Shown piece after piece: positions 1 to 5,792 of a DNA stretch of 14,631 bases. Source of the DNA: Candidatus Heimdallarchaeota archaeon (GTDB lineage Archaea > Asgardarchaeota > Heimdallarchaeia > Heimdallarchaeales > Heimdallarchaeaceae). The DNA lies in the NCBI GenBank assembly GCA_030603505.1, contig JAUVXQ010000020.1, forward strand, positions 1 to 14,631, given 5' to 3'. Each line of letters opens with the position of its first letter. The first letter of the stretch is position 1. Made by a program: the position numbers and the translations under genes. The notes beneath the pieces are model-generated. The model was not told where the DNA came from. It did not search any database and saw nothing but the letters and a program-made list of their open reading frames with translations.

Positions 1-360
1 TTTTAGTGGTGTGAGGTCTAGCGCTTGTAACTGATTATCACCAAGACCGAGTCCTGTTAGTTCTGTGCATTCTTTTAGTGGTGTGAGGTCTAGCGCTTGT
101 AACTTATTATGACCAAGCCTGAGTTCTGTTAGTTTTATACATTTTTTTAGTGGTGTGAGGTCTAGCGCTAGTAACTTATTATGACTAAGCCAGAGGTGGG
201 TTAGTTCTGTGCATTCTTTTAGTGGTGTGAGGTCTAGCACTTGTAACTGATTATGAACAAGACTGAGGTGGGTTAGTTCTGTGCATTCTTTTAGTGGTGT
301 GAGGTCTAGCGCTTGTAACAGATTATGAACAAGATTGAGGTGTGTTATATAAGTCTCTAT
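1..360 (-). repeat. Five tandem 72-bp repeats encoding LRR units
   Basis: Units begin at 1, 73, 145, 217 and 289 with an exact 72-bp period (24 codons). The first 22 bases of every unit are the same except for one base in the fourth, and they encode the LDLTPLK backbone. Differences cluster in the middle of the unit, which encodes the LxxLxLxxN strand. The array continues past the left edge. Near-identity at synonymous sites points to recent expansion or gene conversion. It is not a CRISPR array: there are no unique spacers and the units are in frame. Confidence 0.92.
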
Positions 361-414
361 CTTTTTTGAAAATTTTGTTCTATCAAGTTTTCTTCCTGTA
401 ATTTTTATTTTCAT
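1..414 (-). CDS. Leucine-rich-repeat protein, N-terminal part (runs off left edge)
   Basis: The minus-strand frame is open from an ATG at 414 to the window edge, 138 codons without a stop. After a basic N-terminus (MKIKITGRKLDRTKFSKK) come five 24-residue leucine-rich repeats of the form LTxLxLxxNxLxxLDLTPLK. The spacing LxxLxLxxN is the diagnostic LRR segment that forms the concave beta-strand. No signal peptide or membrane segment is visible, so the visible part looks cytosolic. An AGGAAG sequence at 421-426, six bases before the ATG, is a plausible ribosome binding site, and a weak TTTATC box lies near 451-457. LRR proteins bind other proteins; the partner is unknown. The family assignment is firm; the total length and any other domain are beyond the window. 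Confidence 0.85.
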   Translation of the reverse strand, partial: MKIKITGRKLDRTKFSKKIETYITHLNLVHNLLQALDLTPLKECTELTHLSLVHNQLQVLDLTPLKECTELTHLWLSHNKLLALDLTPLKKCIKLTELRLGHNKLQALDLTPLKECTELTGLGLGDNQLQALDLTPLK

Positions 415-443
415 TTTACTCTTCCTAGTAATTCTTATGAAAG

Positions 444-801
444 ATGGAAGATAAATCTTTTGAATTGAAATCTTCGCTTCTATCCCCTCCCATCTTTAAA
501 TTCAAAACTTTGAAGATTTCGTGCAAGAATCGAAGAAGGAAAAAAGAAATATCTGAAAGAGTCATTCATAGTCGAAATTTTAAGTTGATTAATATACTAG
601 AATCTTGTTGATTTTTCTATCGACTTATCTCCTCTTGATTACGATGATGAAGAAAGTTTCTTTCAAGCTCTTCAAGTTTATCATAACTTCCTTCAAAGAG
701 ATTCTGAAGATTCGAAATTTCATAATTTAATAGAAAATGATACATATAAGTATTTCTTGAATAATTTACTTAAATATTTATTTATTATTTCCTCCGTTTA
801 G
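444..801 (+). pseudogene. Possible decayed gene in two frames
   Basis: An ATG at 444 opens a 55-codon frame (MEDKSFELKSSLLS...) that stops at 609-611. The +1-shifted frame is open from 601 to a stop at 799-801 and reads as coding-like sequence (DFSIDLSPLDYDDEE, then FFQALQVYHNFLQRD) but has no start codon of its own. Joining the frames near 600-608 would give one protein of about 118 residues. Its 3' end overlaps the stop of the minus-strand gene at 785. I recognise no family. It may be a remnant broken by a frameshift, or two chance open frames in AT-rich DNA. The rest of 415-784 shows nothing else I can support. Confidence 0.3.
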
Positions 802-1381
802 CAATAATTTTCCCTGCTTCCAGAGCTAAATCACTCTCTGGATACATATCAATCATACACACTAAATCCTCAATGACTTTATTAATAGCCTTCTTTCTCT
901 TTATTGGGCTGTAATAACATTTTTGATTATCTATCCCCCTAATAAAAATACCTTTACTTCCCATCATACTAAATGAACAAATGGAATTATTAAAAACAGC
1001 TTCTTGTGTTGGCTTAACTTGATAAGATTCATGGAATGCTTTTTGTGCTCTTCTTGGATTTCCATAACACATTTCTATAACTCCATTTTGAGAGTGCGCG
1101 AGTGCTATTATTTCCGAACTAGTAGTTCCATCATCCAATTGAATATCCGGTTCCATTTCTGAAGCTTCTTTTGCTAAAGCAATTGCAAGCTTTAAGTCCT
1201 TATGTAATTTATTGATTTCTAATCTAACTTTAAATTTTTTTTTCAAAGATAATAACGTACTTTCTTCTTCAATCGCTGATTTGAAGATTTTTTTAATATC
1301 CTCTGTTTCTTTTTCAACATCCTCAAGCAAGCTTTTTGCTATTCCTAGTTTGAATGAAGCTGATCTTTCTGTTCCTGACAT
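785..1381 (-). CDS. TPR-like helical protein, 198 aa, function unknown
   Basis: The frame starts with ATG at 1379-1381, preceded six bases upstream by GGGAG (1388-1392), and ends in a basic KRRK tail. The protein is all-helical and charged. Residues about 25-80 look like a coiled coil rich in Glu and Lys. Residues about 90-135 (IALAHSQNGVIEMCYGN, then RRAQKAFHESYQVKP) resemble a tetratricopeptide helix pair, with the small residues and the Y/F-AFxxxxxxxP pattern of TPRs. The last 40 residues resemble a further helix pair ending in SDLALEAGKII. No signal peptide, membrane segment or catalytic motif is visible. It stands alone on this strand, with broken frames on both sides. A role as a protein-binding adaptor is inference only. 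Confidence 0.7.
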   Translation of the reverse strand: MSGTERSASFKLGIAKSLLEDVEKETEDIKKIFKSAIEEESTLLSLKKKFKVRLEINKLHKDLKLAIALAKEASEMEPDIQLDDGTTSSEIIALAHSQNGVIEMCYGNPRRAQKAFHESYQVKPTQEAVFNNSICSFSMMGSKGIFIRGIDNQKCYYSPIKRKKAINKVIEDLVCMIDMYPESDLALEAGKIIAKRRK

Positions 1382-1387
1382 TGAAAA

Positions 1388-1422
1388 CTCCCATCATTTT
1401 TTATTTCATATAATATATAATT
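1388..1422 (-). promoter_or_regulatory. Promoter and RBS of the TPR-like gene
   Basis: Read on the minus strand, an AT box (TTATATATTATATG) occupies roughly 1407-1420, some 28-40 bases before the ATG at 1381, and GGGAG lies at 1388-1392. TATA spacing suits an archaeal promoter with a very short leader. No clear BRE was identified. Confidence 0.45.
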
Positions 1423-1484
1423 ATACTTAATTCACTATTGATATGTCTTTTCTTTATAAACTTATAGTCTCATTGATAATCTAG

Positions 1485-1760
1485 AAAGTATTTACTCAAA
1501 AAAAAATTATATTTCTCAAAACTGGACTTACAAAAATATTGTATCTACAAGTAAATCTAGTTGATGAAGAAATGTCAAATGAGTTAAATGAAATTCTATC
1601 GCAGCAAATAAAGGAGAGGTAATATTGTCATTTTTTTGAGATATCAGAAATTGAAAGAACATTCACATGTTATAAGCAGTTTGGTAAGAAAATTGCATTG
1701 TTTATATATCTATTTAGAAGATATATTGAAGAAAGAGAACAAAAATTAACAAAGATGTAA
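1485..1760 (+). pseudogene. Open frame interrupted by a stop; likely gene remnant
   Basis: One frame is open from 1485 to a stop at 1620-1622 (ending MSNELNEILSQQIKER), then open again without a start codon from 1623 to a stop at 1758-1760 (FFEISEIERTFTCYKQFG, then KKIALFIYLFRRYIEEREQ). The second half has coding-like alternation of charged and hydrophobic residues. A frame overlapping its end, open from 1730, runs without interruption into the small membrane protein that begins at 1820. The whole stretch could therefore be one older gene broken by a stop and a frameshift. No homologue is recognised. Confidence 0.3.
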
Positions 1761-1819
1761 ACATTCAGATTCATTCTTCTGATCTAAAGAGTAACCCCTC
1801 TTATTTAAGTGTCAACAAT

Positions 1820-1969
1820 ATGGTTTTAGTTAACAGAGCAGGATATGGGTCAAAAAAACCTATAAATCTGAAATCAGTACGAATAATAATTCTCCTTGTT
1901 TTTCTAACTCCCATCTTTAGTGGTGCATGTGCCATTGGATTTTATTATGCATTAGTAGGAGTGTTTTAG
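1820..1969 (+). CDS. Small membrane protein, 49 aa
   Basis: ATG at 1820, stop TAG at 1967-1969. The N-terminal 20 residues are basic and polar (NRAGYGSKKPINLKS). The remaining 29 are hydrophobic (VRIIILLVFLTPIFSG onward) and could form one long or two short membrane helices, with a Lys/Arg-rich cytosolic end. The stop is followed after two bases by the ATG of the next gene, so the two are probably translationally coupled. The same frame is open upstream back to 1730 without a start, leaving the possibility that this is the tail of a longer, broken gene. No convincing RBS precedes the ATG. Function unknown; it may anchor or escort its neighbour. Confidence 0.5.
   Translation: MVLVNRAGYGSKKPINLKSVRIIILLVFLTPIFSGACAIGFYYALVGVF
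1958..1963 (+). promoter_or_regulatory. RBS deciding the start at 1972
   Basis: GGAGTG at 1958-1963 lies eight bases before the ATG at 1972 and matches the archaeal Shine-Dalgarno consensus. An earlier in-frame ATG at 1927 has no such sequence and would add 15 residues antisense to no known motif. The later start is therefore preferred. Confidence 0.5.
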
Positions 1970-1971
1970 TA

Positions 1972-2286
1972 ATGTTTAAGGAGCTATTTGGAAGAAGAAG
2001 CATTGATAAGAAAATAGAAAAAAACCTTATTGAGCTTTTTCGTATTCCTACAAGATATTTCGAAGCTCTTTATGTTGAATGTAGTACAGAGATCGCACAT
2101 CATATATTGGATCTCTGTGAAGAAGAGGAAAAAGAAAGGAGAGGAGAATTGACAGTTTTATTAAAGGAGAGAATAGCTGATATAAAAATAGAAATCGCGA
2201 AATACGAGTTATTTGAAAGACTCATGATAACGAATAAAAGCTCGAATAAAAGCTCAAATACTTATATATATTACCTCGATTTATGA
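1972..2286 (+). CDS. Charged helical protein, 104 aa, function unknown
   Basis: Starting at the ATG at 1972, the protein reads MFKELFGRRSIDKK onward. It is a soluble, mostly helical protein with an acidic and basic central stretch (LCEEEEKERRGE) and a predicted long helix ending KYELFERL. The C-terminus carries a small tandem duplication (NKSS NKSS N) that reflects a repeated 12-bp unit near 2234-2260. No known domain is recognised. It follows the 49-aa membrane protein with a two-base gap and precedes the subtilase by 27 bases, so the three look like one transcription unit. A role linked to the subtilase is inferred from context only. Confidence 0.65.
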   Translation: MFKELFGRRSIDKKIEKNLIELFRIPTRYFEALYVECSTEIAHHILDLCEEEEKERRGELTVLLKERIADIKIEIAKYELFERLMITNKSSNKSSNTYIYYLDL

Positions 2287-2301
2287 GCGGGTAAGACTAC
2301 T

Positions 2302-2306
2302 AGGTG
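2302..2306 (+). promoter_or_regulatory. RBS of the subtilase gene
   Basis: AGGTG at 2302-2306 lies seven bases before the ATG at 2314. It matches the GGAGGTG complement of the archaeal 16S 3' end and supports translation from within an operon rather than a leaderless message. Confidence 0.55.
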
Positions 2307-2313
2307 TTTTGGT

Positions 2314-5154
2314 ATGAAATTTGATACAAGAAAAAAAAGTTATATTATAATACTTCTATTTTTTATGAATTTAGCATTTTATCAAACAAATCTGACAAAA
2401 AGCAATCAAAGCTCTACAGAATATAATACTACAATTGAAAATCTCTCTTATGATTCAAGTTATACAGATAATTTCAAACATGTAAGAATTGATGAATCAC
2501 AAGATCTTGATAACAACAAATTTCAAGATTCTTTTGAACAAACTTTGAAAGAGTTGAACAGAGAAAAACCTGTTGATGCAATCTTATCACTTTCACACGA
2601 ACTGACTGATGCAGATCGCTACTTCCTTCAGAAACGCAATGTTGAGATTATCGATGAATATACTATGATTTATGCTCTACATGTCAGAGGTGTACCCTCA
2701 TCTTTACTTCAGATTAATACTCTCGATAATGCTCTTTTTGTTGAAGAAGATTCCAAAGGGTATTCGCTTATGTATAATGTGACAACTACATCTGGTGTAA
2801 GGACTGTTTGGCAAGATGCTCAAGGTTATGGATATACTGGTGATTCTAATACTGCAATAGCTATACTAGATACAGGTATAGATGATTCTCATCTTGATTC
2901 CAATTTAAATGTCGTTTATTGGCAGGACTTCGAAGGAGCTGATTCCTCTGTTGGTGGAGATGAATATGTCACTCCAACGGACAAAGCAGAACATGGGACG
3001 CATTGTGCATCAATCGCTGCTTCAGCTGGTACTCAAATAGATAATGGAACATTCAAAATACAGGATTCAGGTTTTCTGCATACAACAGAAGGTTGGGCGT
3101 ATTATGGAACATGGTTCTACATAGAAACTGCTCAAACGGTTACTTTGAATTATACATGGGAAGATGGAGGAGTTCCATATGTAGGAATCGTCGATGGAAC
3201 AGGTTCTTGGGTAGCAGACAATTATGGGAGTGGTTCATCATCCTCTCCAGCTTCCTTCCAAGTATATTTATCCTCTCCAGGATGGTATTGCCCAATGTGG
3301 GGAAATGATAATGGAGCAGGGGATCATTACTATTCTGCTGAATTTACGTATGAATCAGGTTGGACTAATCCCTACAGCGATGGTAGAGGTGCCTTTGCTG
3401 GTGTTGCACCAGACAGCAATATTGTTGGTCTGAAAGTTTTAGACGATTCTGGAACAGGTTACGCTTCTGCTCTCCTCAATGCCATTCAATGGTTGTATGA
3501 CTTCGGTCAAAACTACAATGTTACTGTCGCTAGTATGAGTATTGGTTGGCAATCAGTTGTATCTGTTATTGATTCTGCTATAACATCTCTTGTTCGTAAC
3601 AAAGGTATTGTTTGCGTTGTTGCAGCTGGTAATGCGGGAACATCCTCTGGAGGAATTTATTCTCCCGCATCATGTCCAGATGTAATAGCTGTTGGTTCTG
3701 TGAATAAGGCATATGAAATCGCTTATTATAGTAGTGTGGGAAGCATAGGAGATGCTTATAAACGACCAGATGTTGTTGCACCAGGAGGGTCTTATGCATA
3801 TTATGGCACATCAGCACCAAATCAACCTATCATTGCAGCTGATTCAAATGATGGAGACGATGCTTATAACTACAATAACTTTACAGCTATGCCCCCTCAA
3901 ACTGATTACTATCAAAACAATTTCAGGGGTATGCAAGGAACTTTGATGGCATGTCCATTTGTTGCAGGTTTAGCTCAGTTAGTTATTGATGCAATGAGAG
4001 AAGAAGGTACATGGGAATATTCTTGGGAAGTAGCTAAAAAAGTAAAGCAAATTATCTGTATGGGAACTTTTGAAGTACGAAATATAGAAGGTGATATTGC
4101 CAGTGGTGGAGAAACCTTCGATGGAGATGGGGATGCTATCCCACAAAATCCTGTGCTTGATAGGACAACTAAAGATTACACTGAAGGATGGGGGTGTGTA
4201 TCTCCCGTAGCTGCAATACAAGCAGTTACAGAATGGTTGTCTGTTGACATCTCGGAGACTATTTCTCTATCAGGTCAACAAAATGGTTCTCATGTGGAAG
4301 TAAGGCAAGTAGAACTGAAAACTAAAAATCTGTACATAATGCTTGGTAATTATTCAGTTTCGACTTGGATAGATGCCGATTTACTTCTCTTTGATGCTGA
4401 CCCTGACCAATATGGTGATCCTATACTTATTGCTTCTAATACTCTTGGAGTAGTAATGAACGATTCCACTGTGTTTTCAGTTGGAAAGGATGGAACTTAT
4501 TATCTCGTTATACGATGGGTAGATGGAAATCTCAATGGTAATTGCACAATTAAAATAGAGGAAATGATTCAAAGTGTGTCACATGAAGACGGTGATATAT
4601 TAAAACCTGGAGACACAATAACATTCAACCTTACTTATACAAACTTAGCAAGTATAATGTATAAGTGGGATTTTGGATCATCTGTTCTGTGGAATTATCC
4701 GTATGAAGTATTTCTACCAGATTTCGATTTTGATCATGTACTTATAATATATGGAATTGATTACCAAGCAAGAGAAGCACAGGTAAACTATACATTTCTT
4801 GGAGATAGCATTAAACCTGAAATTGTTCTAATAAGCCCTGTAAATAATACAGTAGTGGGAGTATCAGAACTGGTTCAATTAAGCATTTCAGATACTAATC
4901 TAGAAGTAGTATTATATAACTGGGATGCTTCAATAGATGATATTTGGATCGAACCGTATGAAACAACAGTTCCTAGCGAGGAAGGAGAACATATATTGTA
5001 TGTGTATGCAGAGGATGTAGCAGGAAACTGGGAGAGAATAATATGTGTGTTTGAGATTCCACCGACAGTTCCTGAATTTGGTTTAGTTTCAATTCTAAGT
5101 ATAATTGGACTTTTAGCAATCGCAAGTGCAGTAATTTTCACAAAACGGAAATAA
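2314..5154 (+). CDS. Surface subtilase (S8 family) with Leu at the nucleophile position
   Basis: A 946-residue secreted protein of the S8 subtilisin family. In order: signal peptide (about 1-25, hydrophobic IIILLFFMNLAFY); linker; I9-like propeptide (about 84-150); protease domain (about 160-625); a beta-sandwich resembling a PPC domain (about 643-752); two tandem Ig-like repeats (about 755-845 and 846-918) sharing a YxWD...PYE...H(V/I)L core; and a C-terminal PEF motif (920-922), membrane helix and basic tail (TKRK), as in PEF-CTERM proteins anchored or sorted at the archaeal surface. Visible catalytic parts are Asp186 (AILDTGID), His227 (HGTHCAS) and oxyanion Asn440 (AAGNAG). The nucleophile motif GTSMAxP reads GTLMACP, so Ser is Leu544 (codon TTG, 3943-3945), one base from TCG. 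About 100 residues (243-348) of beta-rich sequence are inserted between the His and the GVAPD segment. The family is certain; activity is doubtful as written. Confidence 0.93.
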   Translation: MKFDTRKKSYIIILLFFMNLAFYQTNLTKSNQSSTEYNTTIENLSYDSSYTDNFKHVRIDESQDLDNNKFQDSFEQTLKELNREKPVDAILSLSHELTDADRYFLQKRNVEIIDEYTMIYALHVRGVPSSLLQINTLDNALFVEEDSKGYSLMYNVTTTSGVRTVWQDAQGYGYTGDSNTAIAILDTGIDDSHLDSNLNVVYWQDFEGADSSVGGDEYVTPTDKAEHGTHCASIAASAGTQIDNGTFKIQDSGFLHTTEGWAYYGTWFYIETAQTVTLNYTWEDGGVPYVGIVDGTGSWVADNYGSGSSSSPASFQVYLSSPGWYCPMWGNDNGAGDHYYSAEFTYESGWTNPYSDGRGAFAGVAPDSNIVGLKVLDDSGTGYASALLNAIQWLYDFGQNYNVTVASMSIGWQSVVSVIDSAITSLVRNKGIVCVVAAGNAGTSSGGIYSPASCPDVIAVGSVNKAYEIAYYSSVGSIGDAYKRPDVVAPGGSYAYYGTSAPNQPIIAADSNDGDDAYNYNNFTAMPPQTDYYQNNFRGMQGTLMACPFVAGLAQLVIDAMREEGTWEYSWEVAKKVKQIICMGTFEVRNIEGDIASGGETFDGDGDAIPQNPVLDRTTKDYTEGWGCVSPVAAIQAVTEWLSVDISETISLSGQQNGSHVEVRQVELKTKNLYIMLGNYSVSTWIDADLLLFDADPDQYGDPILIASNTLGVVMNDSTVFSVGKDGTYYLVIRWVDGNLNGNCTIKIEEMIQSVSHEDGDILKPGDTITFNLTYTNLASIMYKWDFGSSVLWNYPYEVFLPDFDFDHVLIIYGIDYQAREAQVNYTFLGDSIKPEIVLISPVNNTVVGVSELVQLSISDTNLEVVLYNWDASIDDIWIEPYETTVPSEEGEHILYVYAEDVAGNWERIICVFEIPPTVPEFGLVSILSIIGLLAIASAVIFTKRK

Positions 5155-5160
5155 ACCAAC

Positions 5161-5182
5161 TATCTTCTTTTTTTCCCTTCTC
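5161..5182 (+). terminator. Pyrimidine/T-run terminator after the subtilase
   Basis: A run of seven T at 5168-5174 within a pyrimidine-rich stretch begins a few bases after the subtilase stop. Archaeal termination is commonly driven by such T-runs without a hairpin. Confidence 0.5.
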
Positions 5183-5322
5183 ACATATTTAAATTTCATG
5201 AAAAGCACCACGAGTATAGAGAGTATTGGGAAAATGATGTTGATGAAAGGAGAAGTAACGCTACCAAAAATAGGTTTTGGACAAAAAACCTAGCTCAAAA
5301 GTGTTTGAAAAGAAATCAAATT

Positions 5323-5469
5323 TTACCTGCAGTCAACTTTGCTATTATTCTTGGTAATTAATAACCTAACTAATATTTTTTCAATTTCCCTTTCTATTTC
5401 TTCAGTTATTTCTATTTTTCTAACAATTTTCCATTCATTATGGATGTTGGTAGGGTAAATTTTGAGCAT
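5323..5469 (-). CDS. Possible small protein, 48 aa
   Basis: A complete minus-strand frame runs from ATG at 5469 to TAA at 5323-5325. It begins MLKIYPTNIHNEWKIV and continues as a strongly amphipathic helix (RKIEITEEIEREIEKILVRL), then a short tail ending KVDCR. Composition is unlike random AT-rich DNA. A TTAAATATG box on the minus strand (about 5497-5506) lies roughly 30 bases before the ATG, consistent with a leaderless transcript. A stop codon sits two codons upstream of the ATG, so the frame is not the tail of a longer open frame. No family recognised. It could be a DNA- or protein-binding small protein, or a remnant. Confidence 0.4.
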   Translation of the reverse strand: MLKIYPTNIHNEWKIVRKIEITEEIEREIEKILVRLLITKNNSKVDCR

Positions 5470-5642
5470 TTTTCTCTATAATAACTAGGACAACAATCAT
5501 ATTTAACGGTTAATTTACAGAAAATTCGAAGTTTCATTTTTCAAGTTTATAGAATCTGTAATTCTTGATATATTTATAATCAAAGCAATGAAGATAATAA
5601 TATGTTTAGATTATCCCCAATTTAGTATGATACTTCATTAAA

Positions 5643-5670
5643 GAATGTTTAATACTCGAAATGAACATTC
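5643..5670. repeat. Inverted repeat, 7-bp arms, 14-bp spacer
   Basis: GAATGTT at 5643-5649 is the exact reverse complement of AACATTC at 5664-5670. It lies about 35-60 bases before the TATA-like box assigned to the heptad gene, where an operator could sit, but an AT-rich palindrome of this size can arise by chance. Confidence 0.35.
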
Positions 5671-5705
5671 ATTCTCCTTTTCTATTTTTCTTGACTATCC
5701 TACTC

Positions 5706-5717
5706 AACTTTTATATT
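5706..5717 (+). promoter_or_regulatory. Probable TATA/BRE of the heptad-repeat gene
   Basis: AACTTTTATATT (5706-5717) resembles the archaeal BRE-TATA sequence and is the best match upstream of the gene. It would place transcription start near 5737 and leave a leader of roughly 55 bases, consistent with the presence of a Shine-Dalgarno sequence. Confidence 0.4.
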
Positions 5718-5782
5718 TGTGATGAACTATTTTTTATGTGCACTAACATTCAGATAGATAAAAGGATGTAAGAAAAAATATA

Positions 5783-5787
5783 GAGGT
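5783..5787 (+). promoter_or_regulatory. RBS deciding the start at 5793
   Basis: GAGGT at 5783-5787 lies five bases before ATG 5793 and eight before ATG 5796. An in-frame TTG at 5787 overlaps this sequence, so it cannot be the start. Confidence 0.6.
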
Positions 5788-5792
5788 TGATT

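Larger units (their letters stand above)
5470..5792. other. Gene-free stretch upstream of the heptad gene
   Basis: About 320 bases of AT-rich DNA with no supported gene. It holds an inverted repeat with 7-bp arms (GAATGTT at 5643-5649 and AACATTC at 5664-5670), a TATA-like box at about 5706-5717 and the RBS at 5783-5787. The left end contains the presumed promoter of the minus-strand small gene. Confidence 0.5.

Noticed and set aside
1..360. Regular repeats resembling a CRISPR array
   Set aside because: Units are contiguous, in frame at 24 codons, and encode a textbook LRR; no unique spacers exist.
1212..1430. Plus-strand frame opposite the TPR-like gene
   Set aside because: Antisense shadow rich in Phe/Ser from reversed Glu/Lys codons; no RBS or protein-like pattern.
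3093..5159. Several 60-95 residue frames within or opposite the subtilase gene
   Set aside because: All lie inside a confidently identified protein-coding frame and have no promoter, RBS or recognisable domain.
5198..5293. 31-residue plus-strand frame (MKSTTSIESIGK...)
   Set aside because: Too short, no RBS or promoter directly before it, and located just after the subtilase T-run terminator.
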